DNA of 64,000 nt, taken from assembly GCA_025175895.1 (NCBI GenBank), contig CM045991.1, positions 90,321,174-90,385,173 of the forward strand, read 5' to 3'. The DNA comes from Wurfbainia villosa (taxonomy: Eukaryota > Streptophyta > Magnoliopsida > Zingiberales > Zingiberaceae). Position numbers and translations under genes: made by a program. Shown one piece after another: positions 33,402 through 45,610 of this stretch. Under the pieces are notes generated by a model, which was not told where the DNA came from, searched no databases, and was given only the letters and a program-made list of their open reading frames with translations. The number at the start of each line of letters is the position of its first letter. Position 1 is the first letter of the stretch.

Positions 33402-36386
33402 GATCAATGGATGTTGGATAGTGGGTACTCCCGACACATGATCGGAGATCGACTGAAATTTTGGAAGCTTAGATTCAAAAGTCAAGGATCGGTAGCTTTT
33501 GAAAATAATGACAAGCTCAAAATCATCGGATCAGGTGATATTGAGCTAAACTCCAACTTTACAATTCAAAATGTTTTATTAGTCGAAAATTTTGAGTATT
33601 ATTTACTTAGTGTAAGCCAATTGTGTGACAACAACTATAAGGTTATATTCTTAGAAAATGAATGCTTGATTTAAACTAATGAAACCTCTAAAATAATACT
33701 TAAAGAAACTAGGAATAGCAATATCTACACAATTAATTTACCCAACTCCTCAACCAAGTGTCTTATAACACAACAAGAGGAATCTTAGTTGTGGCATCGA
33801 CGACTCGGCCACTCGCACCCAAGACTCATTCACAAGGTGAGTTAGAATGGTTTAGTCAGAGGCTTGCCCAACCTTAACAACTTGGATAATAAAATCTGTA
33901 ATGCTTGTTAACAAGGTAAACAAACTATGGCACAACATCAACTAACTAACCAAGAAGGAACCAAAAGTGTGCTCGAGCTCCTACACTTAGATCTATTCGA
34001 TTCTCATGGAGCCAAGTCACTAAACGGAATTCAATTTTGCTTAGTCATAATTGATGACTACTCTAGGTTTACCTGGGTTAGGTTCCTTAAACACAAAAGT
34101 GATACCTTAGACTAACTTACCAACTTATGTAAATTAATAGAAAATGAAAGAACCTTAATATTAAAAGACTTAGAAGTGATCATGGTGGTGAATTCAAAAA
34201 TCATAGGTTCACCGACTTTTGTAACCTAAACGGATACCACTATGAGTTCTTCTTTCCTAGAACATCACAATAAAATGGTCTAGTCGAGCGAAAGAATAGA
34301 ACCCTACAATAAGTCGCTAGAACCATGTTAAACGAGTGCAACCTACTCGATAGGTTTTGGGTAGAAGCCATTAGTATGACGTGTTATGTCCAAAATAGAA
34401 TCCTACTAGTCAAAAGACACCTTAAGACCTCATACGAAATCTATCATGATAAAGTACCTAACATTAAATACTTTAGGGTATTTGGATGTAGGGTATATAT
34501 CCTAAATTCTAAAGACTACCTAGGCAAATTCACCTCTAAAACAAATATCAAAATATTCCTAGGATACTCAACCACAAGTAGAGCCTATATAGTCTACAAT
34601 AATGAAACCCTAAAAATCGAAGAAACCATTAATGTAGTATTCGATGAAGGAGATAAAACCACAAAACCCGTAGTAGAACCAATTGATGAACCGATTAATA
34701 CTAGACCCGAATCTGACCATGAAAATGAGTCTAGTATAAATCCTAACCCGAGTCAGTCGAGGTTACTATCGAATCATCCTATTGATCAAGTGATAGATGA
34801 TCCCAACCTAGGGGTTCAAACTAGAGCATCATATAGAAACCTTAGTCAAATATCTTTAATCTCGAAAATCGAACCCAAATCAATTGAACAAGCTCTTCTT
34901 GATCCCGATTGGATTATTGCTATACAAGAAGAGCTAGCTCAATTCACTAGGAACGAAGTTTGGGAATTAGTACAACCACCTAAAGATAAATCAATTATTG
35001 GAACAAGGTGGGTATTCTAGAACAAACTCGATGACAAAGGTGAAGTAGTTAGAAATAAAGTGAGATTGGTCGCAAAAGGATTTATTCAAGTAGAGGGGTT
35101 AGATTATGACGAAATCTATGCCCCCGTAGCTAGACTAGAATCAATCAGAATGTTATTAGCCTACGCTGCACATCGAAGATTTAAACTATTTCAAATGGAT
35201 ATGAAGTCAGTGTTCTTAAATGGAATTATCAGGGAAGAAGTCTATGTTAGCCAACCCCTAGGATTCGAAAGCTTAGACAAACCTGACCATGTTTTTAAAC
35301 TTAAGAAAGCCTTATATGGACAAAAACAAGCTCCTAGAGCTTGATATGAAATACTTTCTATTTATCTCAAGTCTAAAGGGTTTAGCAAAGGCCTAGTCGA
35401 CCCAACCCTCTTCGTAAAATCCATAGGCAAAGAATCTTTATTGCCCAAATTTACATAGATGATATAATTTTTGGAACAACCAACTCAATCCTACTAAACG
35501 AGTTCATTTCACTAATGGAAAGTGAATTTGAAATGAACTTAGTAGGAGAATTAACATTCTTTCTAGGTTTACAAATTAAGCAAACTAAGGAAGGAATTTA
35601 CCTACATTAACATAAATACGCTAAGGAATTAATTAATCAATTCGGAATGCAAAATGCTAAGGTAATAAATACACCAATGGCCACAAATGTTAATATAGGA
35701 GAAGACTTAGAAGGCAAACCAATAGACCTTAAATGCTATAGGAGCGCAATAGGTAGTCTCATGTACTTAATTGCGAGTCGATTCAATATATTATTCGCAG
35801 TAAGTATGTGCGCAAGGTTCCAAACTTATGCTAAGGAGTCGCATCTAACGTTAGTTAAACGTATCCTTAGATACCTAAAGGGTACACTATTTGGTACCCT
35901 AGATTTACCGAGTTCAAACTAATCGGCTACTCCGACTCAGATTATACCGGTAGTAAACTCGATAGAAAGAGCACGAGTGATTGTTGTCAACTCCTCGGCT
36001 CGAGTCTAGTGAGTTGGTGCAGTAGAAAGTAACACTGTGTTGCCTTATCTACCACTGAAGCCAAATACGTCGCGATGGGTGAGTGTGTAGCTCAACTTCT
36101 TTAGAAGAAGCACACTCTCCAAGACTTTAACTTAAATTTTAACAACACTAAAATTTACATCGACAACATTAGTTCAATTAATTTAATCAAAAATCCTATA
36201 TTCCACTCTAGGACCAAACATATAGAGGTCAAACACCACTTCATTCGAGAACATATAGCTAACGGGACCATACAACTCAAATACGTGGAATCCAAGTCAA
36301 ACATGGCAGACTTATTTACAAAACTTTTACCCGAAGTAGAATTTAGTCTGCTTAGACGTAAATTGGGTATGTGCGTAATAGAGTAG
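33402..36386 (+). pseudogene. pol: Pol of element C (protease, integrase, reverse transcriptase, RNase H), broken
   Basis: Protease is near 33405-33674 (QWMLDSGYSRHM, with the SIRE-type SRHM and Cys to Tyr). Gag-pre-integrase LWHRRLGHSHPRLIHKV follows. Integrase includes HLDLFDSHGAKSLNG and DDYSRFTWVRFLKHKSD, with frame breaks to 34320. A long open piece (34325-35020) covers the integrase tail and reverse-transcriptase start (GTRWVF). Reverse transcriptase continues with QMDMKSVFLNG, ALYGQKQAPRA and YIDDIIFG. RNase H spans about 35930-36386, ending GMCVIE. Stops include TAG after RWVF and a TGA for Trp at 35341. The SIRE lineage is supported by these motifs. Confidence 0.88.
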
Positions 36387-37249
36387 GACATAAAACTTAT
36401 ATTTTTTGCTTTACTCTATTTACTTTTCATGCAAAATGGAACTAGCCTAGGGCTTACCCTAGAAAGCATGCACCTATAGATTTAAAGAGCCAATACATCT
36501 CACAACACATAGGACTAATGTGTTTGTGTACTTAGCCACGTAGATGGGCGCGGGATGTTAGGACCTCACTCCTGGTTCTAGATGTAGATATAGTGCATCG
36601 ACATGAACCATGAAGTATAATTATCTAAATTAACCAACTCTAATCAGGACTTATTGATCATTTTATATCAATATAGTCAAATAGAGTTGAACATTCTATT
36701 AGTTGAGCTTATGTTTAAACTATTATTTTCGAAATTAATTTGGAACATGCTTGGACTTATAATTTTTTTTTTAGAAAATATGTTTTCCAAATCCCCCCCC
36801 CTTTTTTTTTCAATTTATGGCAAAAGGGGGAGAAAAGGCCAAAGTGATCAAAAATTAATTTTAATTTTTTGATAACTTAACTTAACCTTTTTTTTGGTTA
36901 ACCTTTTTAATGGCAAAAGGGGGAGGAAAAGACCAAAGTTAAGAGATCAAAAGTTAACTTTTGATATCTTAACTTAAAACTTAATTTAAACTTTAGGCCT
37001 ATACTTAACTTATTAAGTAGCAACCATTAAGGGGGAGAACTAAGAACTTTTTTTCAAGTACTCACTTAAGGTCAAGGGGGAGGACTTGAAAAAGAGTTTT
37101 ACTTTTACTCCTACTGAAGCTAACTCACTAAGTTACTCACACTAACTTATTAAGTTATGCATATTCAATATTCATTTGATTTATGCTTCATATTCATTTA
37201 TTAATGCTTTAAGTGTTACCCTTAACTTTATGTCGGTTTGCCATAGATC
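36387..37249 (+). other. 3' non-coding region of C with repeated purine tracts
   Basis: At least four tracts of the form GCAAAAGGGGGAG or AAGGGGGAGAA appear (near 36822, 36914, 37029, 37074). Such multiple polypurine tracts are usual for SIRE-type elements. D has the same layout at about 48400-48540. No coding domain is visible. Confidence 0.7.
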
Positions 37250-37263
37250 AAAAAGGGAGAGAT
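37250..37263 (+). other. Polypurine tract of C
   Basis: AAAAAGGGAGAGAT lies directly before the LTR start TGTTGGTGCAG. Confidence 0.85.
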
Positions 37264-38390
37264 TGTTGGTGCAGTAGCCACCAGATAATCGAACCTAATT
37301 TTTGATTATGACAAAGACTCAAAGATAAGGTCATATTGTTGTCTAATGAACTGAACCAAGTGTGCAAAAATGGTTAAGCTAAGCTGAAGGACGGTGACAC
37401 TCAGAGAATCTCAGATGGAGAAACTACGATGGTCGGGCAACACCGAGAAAACTTCGGAGGGAGCCGAAGAATCTAGGTGGAGACCTGAAGCAAAGCTTCA
37501 AGTCAAAAAGGACCTAAAGTAAGCTCATGTGTGTGAGTGAAAGTAAGGATGGGTCCTCCGTACGGGGACATCCTTAGGCGGCGATCCGATCAAGACTTCC
37601 CATGGAAGGTCTAGGTCGAGATCGGACGGTACATGATCGTTGAATTCACTCTTTTTACTTTGATTTCGAGCTAACTCTTTGATGCAGCTGGATACCCTAG
37701 CCAATAGTCGAATACTGACTATTAGTAGTCGACTGCTGGTGGCATCAGTCGACTGATAGGGTTAATCAGTCGACTGACATTCAAATTCCAGCTTCGATGA
37801 GAGTCAAACTTCATCCCCTCATCTTAGGGTGAGGTGGCCTTTTGGATAGAAATTGATTTCAATGTTTATGGGGTTGGAAGGCTATAAAAGAAGGGGGGGG
37901 GTCACACCTTTAGGTCATCATTCTAAGCTCTCAAAATGCCTCCGCAATGCTCCTCTTCTACGACGACTCTACGACGACAAAGCGTTGTCGAAATGCCGAC
38001 GACACGAGCTCAACCTTCACCCTCATAGTTGTCGGTATCAGTTTCATATTTGGTTACTTCTAATTGTTGTATTTCATTTCTTTTATCGAGCTTTTATCAT
38101 AACGAGGAGAGGGGGTTTGTCTCTCTACCTCAAGATTTCTCGAAGTTTTGTAATCACCGTCTCCTACCTCCAATGAGGAGGAGAAGTTTTAGTGAATTGC
38201 CTTCCGTACGCGGTCTTAGACTGCTAGGGCCTTGGATTAGCAGTCGGTAGACTGTGAACCAAGTAAAACCAACCCGTGTCATTTACAATTCCACTGTGCT
38301 TTTACTCTTTGCTTGTGTTTTAATCGTATCGACGAAAAGAATTCTCGTGTGCTATTCACCCCTCTCTTGCGCTCTTTTTACGATCCAACA
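37264..38390 (+). repeat. 3' LTR of C (1127 bp)
   Basis: It starts TGTTGGTGCAGTAGCC and ends CGATCCAACA. It is related along its length to both LTRs of D. It carries CAGTCGACTG at 37746-37755 and 37767-37776 and a TATA box at 37882-37890. Gypsy A sequence follows immediately. Confidence 0.9.
37882..37890 (+). promoter_or_regulatory. TATA box of C LTR
   Basis: CTATAAAAG sits in the block GGCTATAAAAGAAGGGGG, which is repeated in the two D LTRs (45121-45129, 49272-49280). Conservation in three LTR copies supports a promoter role. Confidence 0.75.
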
Positions 38391-38566
38391 AGTTATACTA
38401 TTGGGATCATCTTTGGTAGGGCTGGTGTTGGGGGAGCAGGTGCTGGTGTTGGGGCTTGAACTGGGCTAGGGGATGCAAGCACCGGAGCAGGATCCCTAGA
38501 GAAGTGTGCACACAGGACATCTTCCATGGTTGTCTTAACGAGGGTGATAATATTTTCCCTCGTCAT
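38391..38566 (-). pseudogene. gag: Gypsy A gag N-terminal remnant
   Basis: From the ATG at 38566 the minus strand encodes MTRENIITLVKTTMEDVLC and then a Pro/Ala-rich stretch (PVQAPTPAPAPPTPALPK) before reaching the LTR of C. It starts about 75 bases after the primer site, where gag is expected. The rest of gag is deleted. Confidence 0.65.
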
Positions 38567-38640
38567 GCTTCCTTCAGTAGAATTCTAATTGCTAGAGTTC
38601 GCTTCTTGGTCTCCCATCGATATCTCAGTTATATTAACAA

Positions 38641-38660
38641 CTTCCCACAGAGATGCCAAT
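38641..38660 (-). other. Primer-binding site of gypsy A
   Basis: On the element strand it reads ATTGGCATCTCTGTGGGAAG, two bases after the LTR. It is a diverged form of the TTGGCGCCGTCTGTGGGAA class used by Tat-lineage elements, with CpG sites lost. Confidence 0.7.
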
Positions 38661-38662
38661 TA

Positions 38663-39618
38663 TGTTTCGGCTGAGATAGAGATGTTGAGGTGTCCAATGG
38701 CGAACGCGGCTTTCAACTGATGACATGGATTGTTTGATGATACGGATGATGACTTGACAAAGTGGCGGGTTTGTTGATTCTGACATATGTTGAATCATCT
38801 CGGGTGTTGCCGAATGACATGTCGCAACGGCCTAAAAAGAGCACCGCGAAGAAAAAGTGGTTAAGGGTGCCAAGAGAGATCTTGGCCAAACCCCTCCGAC
38901 GCTCAAGTTAGGGATGTAATAGGGAGAAAAGAGGCAACGAATACAAAGAGCAGGAGTTAAAAGATCTTCCTAACCTTTCTAACCTTTTCCTCTAGTTACC
39001 TTTATATAGGTAGGTTCCTCCCTATGGAGCGGTACAGACAGTATGGGCGGCATGACTTTTTGAAGTGATGACCTATCGGTTTTAGGAGTAATAGGGGTGT
39101 TACCTTCATAAATGTTGCATGCCTATGAAGCGTAATTAATGCCCTTCGCGTGGTTGATGGGAGACATAACTCCATTAATGCGACAGACATGCTCCCTTGA
39201 GGTAGGCATGGGCATATGTTTTCTTGTCGTGTGGGGCCTTTGTTATAGGATACCTCGTTGGCCATCTTGACTTTAACGTCCGTCACATCATTTGGCTTAC
39301 CGAGAGACAAACTGGTCGGGATGTACAATGCCGTAAGGCTCCCTGCGAGACTTGTTGAGATATAGTTCTTCTGCAATACTATGCTGCCATGCCAGAATAT
39401 AATGCCTTTATCACATGGTCATGCTGAGATATAATGCCTTCATCACTCGATTAGGCTGAGATATAATGCCTTCATCACATTGTCATGCCGAGATATAATG
39501 CCTTCATCACTTAATCACGTGAAGATATAATGCCTTAGAACGCCAACTGAACTTAATAAGTGAGATATAGTTATAAATATAATGCTTTTCCATCATAAGT
39601 TAGTTTTAGTCAGTATCA
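38663..39618 (-). repeat. 5' LTR of gypsy A (956 bp)
   Basis: It is the partner of 18374-19327, with TATA box at 38999-39010 and the 32-bp repeat array at about 39385-39535. The outer flank is GCAAT, against GCATT beside the other LTR. Confidence 0.88.
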
Positions 39619-39817
39619 GCAATCATTTGAATTAGATCTTAAAATATGCAATAAAAGCATAATATGAATTTAACTTAAAATTTCCCTTCTCCCCCTTTGA
39701 CACATATCACAAAGAGAAGGACAAATATCAAATAAAGACATTGATGAATAAGATTGTTTATGCCTTGAACTAAGGTATACAATATACTTAAAGCTCCCCC
39801 TTAATCCAAGACATATT
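39619..39817 (-). other. Internal 3' region of element F, middle piece
   Basis: It links gypsy A to T3. Minus-strand text includes TCAAAGGGGGAGAAGGG, an internal purine tract typical of SIRE-type 3' regions. It continues at 51790 once T3 is removed. Confidence 0.7.
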
Positions 39818-41323
39818 TGTTGGTTCAATCGGCCTAGGTCACGATTGACCAGACTCGAGTTTGGTTCGAGTAGTGTTTTGATGTTTGACGATGAGTTGAC
39901 CATTATTTGATAATGCGTTGACTATATGGTTGACCATATGATGGAGAAGTCCAAGTGGGATACTTGGCATGGAAAGTCCAAGCATGGGTCTTGGCATTTT
40001 GAAAGTCCAACATGGAGTTGGCAAGGAAAGTCTAAGGGTGTAGTCTTGGCCATGTAAGTCCAAGTGTGTAGTCTTGGCAGTGAAAGTCCAAGTCATGTGT
40101 ACTTGGAATTTGGGAAGTCCAAGCGGTAGTCTTAGCAGCATAAGTCCAATGTTTGGCTGTGTAAAGTCCAAGCGCGTGTCTTGGCAGCATAAGCCTAAAT
40201 GTGCCTTGGCAGTGTAGACCCAGTTAGCATGACAATAGTTGATGGAAGTATTTGAAGGCTAGTGTATGGATGAACAAGTCATGGATGATTTAGAGGGATC
40301 CAATAGGCATGAGGTTGATGGAGGTGACTAGAAGGCTTATGTCTAGGCTAAGGGTGGTCTAGCAAGTATGAGGGCATCATACTTGGGGTTAAACCTTATG
40401 TTTGAGGTTATCAATCAATTGAGGTGTCGTACTAGTCGACTGGTCAAATTTTTTGACACTTGGCAGCCGAGTCGACACAGAGCAGTCGATTGGGATTATG
40501 ACTAGTCAACTGCCGTGAGTCGACCGACAATCAATTACGATCGAGCTACAGCCACAGATGCAAGGCGACTTGACTGACACCTCGACTGGCCTTGAGTAGT
40601 CGACTGCCATGGAGGGCAGTCGATAGTTGGTTTTGGTTGTGAGCACTGAAAGCTCGATAGCCGATTGATCAATTAGCTATGGGCTTGGTAGTCGATTGCT
40701 GGTAATGACAGTCGACTGCCAGTGTATCGTTGACTTGAATGTCAGCGTAGATTAAGTTATTGTGAGACAATGGCTACAGGAACAGTCGACTGATGGGTAT
40801 GAGCAGTTGACCGCTAGGCGAAAATCAGCCTGAGTTGCAACTTTATAAGAAGTTTGAAGGGGAGATTTTTGGCCATGGTTTTTGAGGCGATTTGAAGGGG
40901 ATTACTGCTACAATCTAGACCTTCAAGGCACTTCGCAATCAACCAAAGATCAAGCACTCAAAGCATTCTTATAAAGTATTTTTCTTTACTTGTATTTCTA
41001 TTTATCTTTGTAATCTCTTGTATCTTTCGTATTACTATTGTAATCCTTTGTATGAGGTTTCTCCACCTCTGGTGTGTCACCGAGAAGGAGATTTATTAGT
41101 GGTGTGTGCATCACTAGAGCTCGTTGAGCTCGCCCCATGGAGTCAAAACCTTAAGGTTCTGAACCATGTATATCTTGTGTATTGTGTTCTTGTATTGTGC
41201 ATTTGTTTCTACTATTATATATTTCGATGTGTACACTAACAATTGTAGCAAGCACACGATCGAATTCCATCTACGTCAACTAGACAGTATTTACCCCCCT
41301 CTAGCGACATATGATCCCCTACA
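39818..41323 (+). repeat. 5' LTR of T3 (1506 bp)
   Basis: The ends are TGTTGGTTCAATCGG and GATCCCCTACA. It contains hairpin units (39945-40200), many GTCGACTG sites between 40420 and 40800, and a TATA-like CTTTATAAGAAG near 40845. Its region 40510-40800 differs from the 3' LTR, where GATCG-type sequence replaces several palindromes. Confidence 0.92.
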
Positions 41324-41325
41324 AG

Positions 41326-41392
41326 TGATATCAGAGCTCGGTTTTCTCTAAGAAGAAGAAGACGCTCCAATACCTACAAGTGGTATCAGAGC
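41326..41392 (+). other. Two tandem primer-binding sites in T3
   Basis: TGATATCAGAGC at 41326-41337, beside the LTR, has one mismatch to the tRNA. An exact TGGTATCAGAGC lies at 41381-41392. Each is preceded by CCTACAAG, 55 bases apart. The sequence after the second copy matches what follows the single primer site in T2 (CACTCTTCAAGGTTTGACA), so the second is the ancestral one. Confidence 0.8.
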
Positions 41393-41449
41393 GAGGCCAC
41401 TCTTCAAGGTTTGACAGCCAAGGGAGCACCACTAGAGGGAAGAAAGAAG

Positions 41450-43117
41450 ATGGAGTTTGAAGAGAAATTATGATGGGACATCAACACGCCAATTCCATAC
41501 ACCCTTTATGGATGAGAAGACTTCAATCAATGGAAGACAAGGATTGAAGAATTCATAATGATGAGGGACTTCGAAGATTGGGCCATTTTGATGGAAGGAT
41601 TCAAATATCCAAGAGGGCCAAAGGGAAGATTCCTCAAGATGAAGAAGTGGACTGAGGAACAACTCCAAGAATTCGAGATAAATAAGAAGGTAATAAAATT
41701 CTCGGTTGATTTAATCCCTAATGATAATTCCTGTAGATTAGGTGAATATAAGGATGCCAAGGAGCTTTGGAGAGAGTTGGAAAAATATCATGAAGACCCA
41801 TCATCGGGTCAATTGGATAAGGAGATCGAAGAAGCAAGCTCATACTCACAAGAAAGTGAGGATTCAGAAGTTGAGAAGGGGTCAACATCCGGATCGGTGG
41901 AAGAGGAAGAATTGGAGGAAGCCTCCATCTCTAGGATTGAGGGGGAGGATATTAGATCATTGGAGCCGGAGCAAAATCAAGAAGTAGCCTCAACCTCCGG
42001 AAGATATGAAGAACCAATTTTGGCCACCATCAACCTAGGTAACTCAAGCATTTCAATTAAAAATAAAAATCATATTGTATGCTTTGAGTGTAGGGAAGCC
42101 GGACACTACAAGAGTAAGTGTCTGAAACGAGTCAAGAAGATGGCACAAGTTGTGCCAAAGACCAAGGAGATCGGAGCCCTAACAATTAAAAGCAAAAAGC
42201 ACATTGTGTGCTTCAAGTGCAATCAACGGGGACACTATCAAAGTCAATGCTCTAGGGGGAGAAAGCAAACCAAGGACCAATAAGGAGCATCACATGTAGG
42301 GAGAGCTTCTAAAGCAACTCCTAAGGTATATTCTATTAATGCACCTTCAAGTTTTAAGGTTAAAAAGCATGCTAGGGATAATTTTAGTTCACTTTATATT
42401 CATCATGATACAAAGCATGCTAAAAACAATTATTTTTGTTTAGGTGCTAAAAGTTATAATTTTTGATCTAAGGACAAACCTAGAACCAATAATTCTATAC
42501 CTATTCTATCTAGGGAAAGTATTAGAAAGGTAGAAGATCATCTAGACATTAATCCTAAGAACCATAAACATATGCCTAAGAAGAAGAATCATTCCCAAAA
42601 GATCAATGAATAATCAAAATTGGGAAAATTAGAATTAGAAAACCAAGCCTTGAGGTCAAAGCTTTAAAAATTGGAAAAGACCCTAGCAAAAATGACAAAC
42701 TCATTTAAGGGGTCTAATGGTCAAAACTTAGGGTCTAGAAAATAAGAACCATCAAAGGACAAGAAAGGTTTGTGTCACAAACCTAAGCCCAAGGAGACCT
42801 ATCATAGAGTTCCATTCAATTATGGAACCATTCATAGGTCTAGGAAAGCCAAGGTTAATAGGGAAGTTATCCCTAAGGTTAACCAAGGTAAATGTCTAGT
42901 GGCCAAGGTTTCTATGAAATCTAGAAAGACCACTAAGAAGGTCACAAAAGAAGTTATCCCTAGAGTTAACTAAGACAAGACCCAATTGACCAAGACTTTC
43001 AAGCTAAAAAGGGTCATTAGGAAGGTATCTAGGGAATTTATCCCTAGCGAATATCTTGTAAACCCAAGGAGCTCCAATAGGTATTGGGTTCCTAGGAGTG
43101 TGATTCCCTCACGCTAA
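41450..43117 (+). pseudogene. gag: Gag-like protein of T3, several stops
   Basis: The layout matches T1. The N-terminal domain (INTPIPYTLYG, RDFEDWAILMEGFKYPRGPKG, LIPNDNSCRLGEY), acidic linker, both CCHC knuckles (CFECREAGHYKSKC and CFKCNQRGHYQSQC), coiled-coil stretch and basic tail ending NRYWVPRSVIPSR are all visible. Stops occur near codons 8 and 24, at 42281, and several more times to 42760. It keeps Trp where T1 has its single stop. It encodes no complete protein. Confidence 0.85.
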
Positions 43118-44525
43118 ATGGGTTAGGGTGTGTCAACCCTAAGTGGATAGGTAGTTAACCCAACCATGGTAGAGTTGACATTTTAGGACATTTTCAAGGT
43201 TATGTGATACCTTGTAAATGAAGGTAGAATTTATATCCTAAAAGATTTTAGGATGTGATAATTAAATTTGAGAGTTTTGAAAAATTGATCAAATTGACAC
43301 AATTAAGGTTTAGAGGTCATAGTGTGCCATTTTGGATTTTTGACACACTTGGGAGATAAGTAGTAATATGACAAAATAAACTTAATTCCAACAAATGGAA
43401 ACTAATGCTAAAATTTAGGTATTCTTATACCTCTACTTTTTATGTGCCATGATTTGTTTGCCATATACCATGTCATGACATCATTTTTATTTTTATCATA
43501 TAAAATCTCATGATAATGCTTAGAATTATTTTTAGCGTCATGTATACTTAAATTGTATTTATGTGTCATGACATTATGATTATTGGCACATGTTCTTAAT
43601 TATGTTATCATTTATGTCATAATCATCATTCATGCATTAATTAAAATTGATTTAACGATTATGACATGATTTGAAGTCCCATGTATAAGGGAATCAAATA
43701 GAGTTGCCTAGAAAATGCATGAGACCTTAGATTAGGAAGAACAAAACCCACATCTCATATCAAATTGATATGTGTGTGTATTCATACACCCTAGACACAT
43801 GTGAGATTCTAAGAAATGAGTTAAGTACAAGGTGCATAGTTCTTGCATCTAGATGAACTCAAACTCATCTTATACCATGGATGAATCATGAGGAAAGCTT
43901 ATGTACAAGTCATGTGCATTAAGCCCATGGACCATGGTTCAATATAAAGTTTTAAAACTCAAACTCATCTTATACCATGGATGAATCATGAGGAAAGCTT
44001 ATGTACAAGTCATGTGCATTAAGCCCATGGACCATGGTTCAATATAAAGTTTTAAAATCATTTTGAAAAACCTTGGTGTAGTCTATCTTTTGATAGAAGT
44101 CACCATTGAAGAAGTTGATACAAAATAGGTCAAAAATATTGAAGTTATCAATGGTTTTGAATTTTGTATCAATCTAACTATTTTATGGGTATTTTATTTT
44201 TCAAATATTTTTCACCCATAAATATTAACTTAAGTATTATACGTATGAAGTTTCATGATTTTTAAAATTACGTATAATTACTTATGTTTTTCCAAAATTC
44301 ATTTTTGATTTTTTATTTTTGTATTTGCAGAAATCAGTCGACTGCCATGGATGGCAGTCGACTGGCGTCAAGGGTAGTTGACTGTTGACTAACAAAGTCG
44401 ACTGTCAGTGCTGATTTCGAGTAAACAAGGATGTTTAACCCATGTTTCAGCTATGTCAGACTACCTTAACTGCTCCTAGACCTAGGATATGCTTTGGAAA
44501 GCATTGAAAGGGTGAAAATCTATTG
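43118..44525 (+). other. Conserved non-coding 3' region of T3, part before D
   Basis: It corresponds to 6252 to about 7570 of T1. It includes two exact CAGTCGACTG sites near 44336 and 44354 and a 100-bp duplication at 43857-44056. No coding sequence. It resumes after D at 49780, where T1's single ATCCATTGGATATGG is split. Confidence 0.75.
43857..44056. repeat. Perfect 100-bp direct tandem duplication
   Basis: Bases 43857-43956 and 43957-44056 are identical as far as I can read. T1 has a single copy at the matching place (near 7005). The lack of any difference means a recent event or an assembly duplication. Confidence 0.92.
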
Positions 44526-45608
44526 TGATGGTGCAGTGGCATAGATAATCGAACCTGAGTTTTGATTATGGTAAAGGCTCAAAGTTGAGCTCTTATTGTT
44601 ATCTCATGAGCTGAGTTAAATGTGTAAGAAATGGTTAAGCTAAGTCGATGGTCCTCGACACTAGGAGAATTTCGAGTCGAGAGACCGTGGTGGTCAGGTG
44701 ACACCGGAAGAACATCGGATGGAGTTGAAGAACCTAGGTGAGGGCTGAAAGCTAAGCGATAGGTCGGAAAGAACTAGAGGTAAGCACGAGTGTGAGTAAT
44801 AGTGAGGTCGGGTCCTCGGTATGGGGACGACTTTAGGCAGCGATCTAACTAAGACTTCCAATGGAAGGTCTAGGTCGAGATCGAACGGTAAGTAGTCATC
44901 AAATTTACTATTACTTGTGTTTTCGTGCTAACTTTGTGTTGCAGTTGAATAATCTAGCTGGCAGTCGATTACTGATTATTGTCAGTCGAATGCTGCTAGC
45001 ATCAGTCGACTGCTATTCAAACTGTCCAGCTTGAAGAAAGTCAAGATAAGCTCAACTTATCTTGGGTGGATGAGGTTCTTTGACTCAGATCTGGATCTCA
45101 ACATTTAGGAGCTTAAAGGGCTATAAAAGAAGGGGGGTTTCACCCCTTTGGGTCATCCAAATTGTTATCAAAGTGCTCCTACAACGCCGTGCCATCAACA
45201 ACTACTCTACAACATGAAAACGCTGTCGCAACATCGATGACACGCAACATCTCAAGTCGTAGCTTTAATCTTTACATTTAGTATTCGAGCCTTTGTCTTC
45301 GAGTTATTCGTTGTAAAGAAGAGAGGTGGGATTGCGCTTCTACCTCTAGATTGCTTTTTATTGTAATCATCATCTCCTACCTCCAATGAGGAGGAGACTC
45401 TATAGTGGATTGTCCCTTCGTACGTGGTCAAGGATCGCGGGGCCTTGGAGTAGGAACCTTTTGGTTGCGAACCAAGTAAAAACAAAATTGTCTCCTTTAC
45501 TTTTATTGTTTACATTCTACTGCATTTGTTACTTATGTTTTGTCGACGAACGAAAAGAAGTTTTCAAGCTCGCTATTCACCCCCCTCTAGCTTTCTTTCG
45601 ATCTAACA
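44526..45608 (+). repeat. 5' LTR of D (1083 bp)
   Basis: It starts TGATGGTGCAGTGGC (TGTTGG in relatives) and ends CGATCTAACA. TATA box CTATAAAAG is at 45121-45129 and CAGTCGACTG at 45003-45012. Confidence 0.9.
45121..45129 (+). promoter_or_regulatory. TATA box of D 5' LTR
   Basis: CTATAAAAG lies in the block shared with the C LTR and the D 3' LTR, about 490 bases before the LTR end. It would drive the element RNA. Confidence 0.7.
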
Positions 45609-45610
45609 AT

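Larger units (their letters stand above)
32666..38390 (+). mobile_element. Element C: SIRE-like copia retrotransposon, 5' end deleted, inside gypsy A
   Basis: From left it holds the gag C-terminus, a gag-protease spacer, broken pol, a purine-rich 3' region and a complete 3' LTR. The 5' LTR, primer site and most of gag are missing along with gypsy A gag. Gypsy A resumes at 38391 directly after the LTR end CCAACA. The LTR and gag end are closely related to D. No target duplication can be tested (right flank AGTTA). Confidence 0.85.
18374..39618 (-). mobile_element. Gypsy A: Tat-lineage Ty3/gypsy retrotransposon, split by T2 and C
   Basis: The two LTRs are 18374-19327 and 38663-39618. Flanks are GCATT on the left and GCAAT on the right, a 5-bp target duplication with one change. 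Own pieces are 18374-25845, 32436 to about 32665, and 38391-39618. Minus-strand order is 5' LTR, primer site, gag remnant, protease end, reverse transcriptase, two RNase H domains, integrase, a tandem-repeat region, an antisense additional gene and the 3' LTR. The second RNase H domain and the additional gene are known Tat-lineage traits. Most of gag was lost together with the 5' part of C. Confidence 0.88.
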
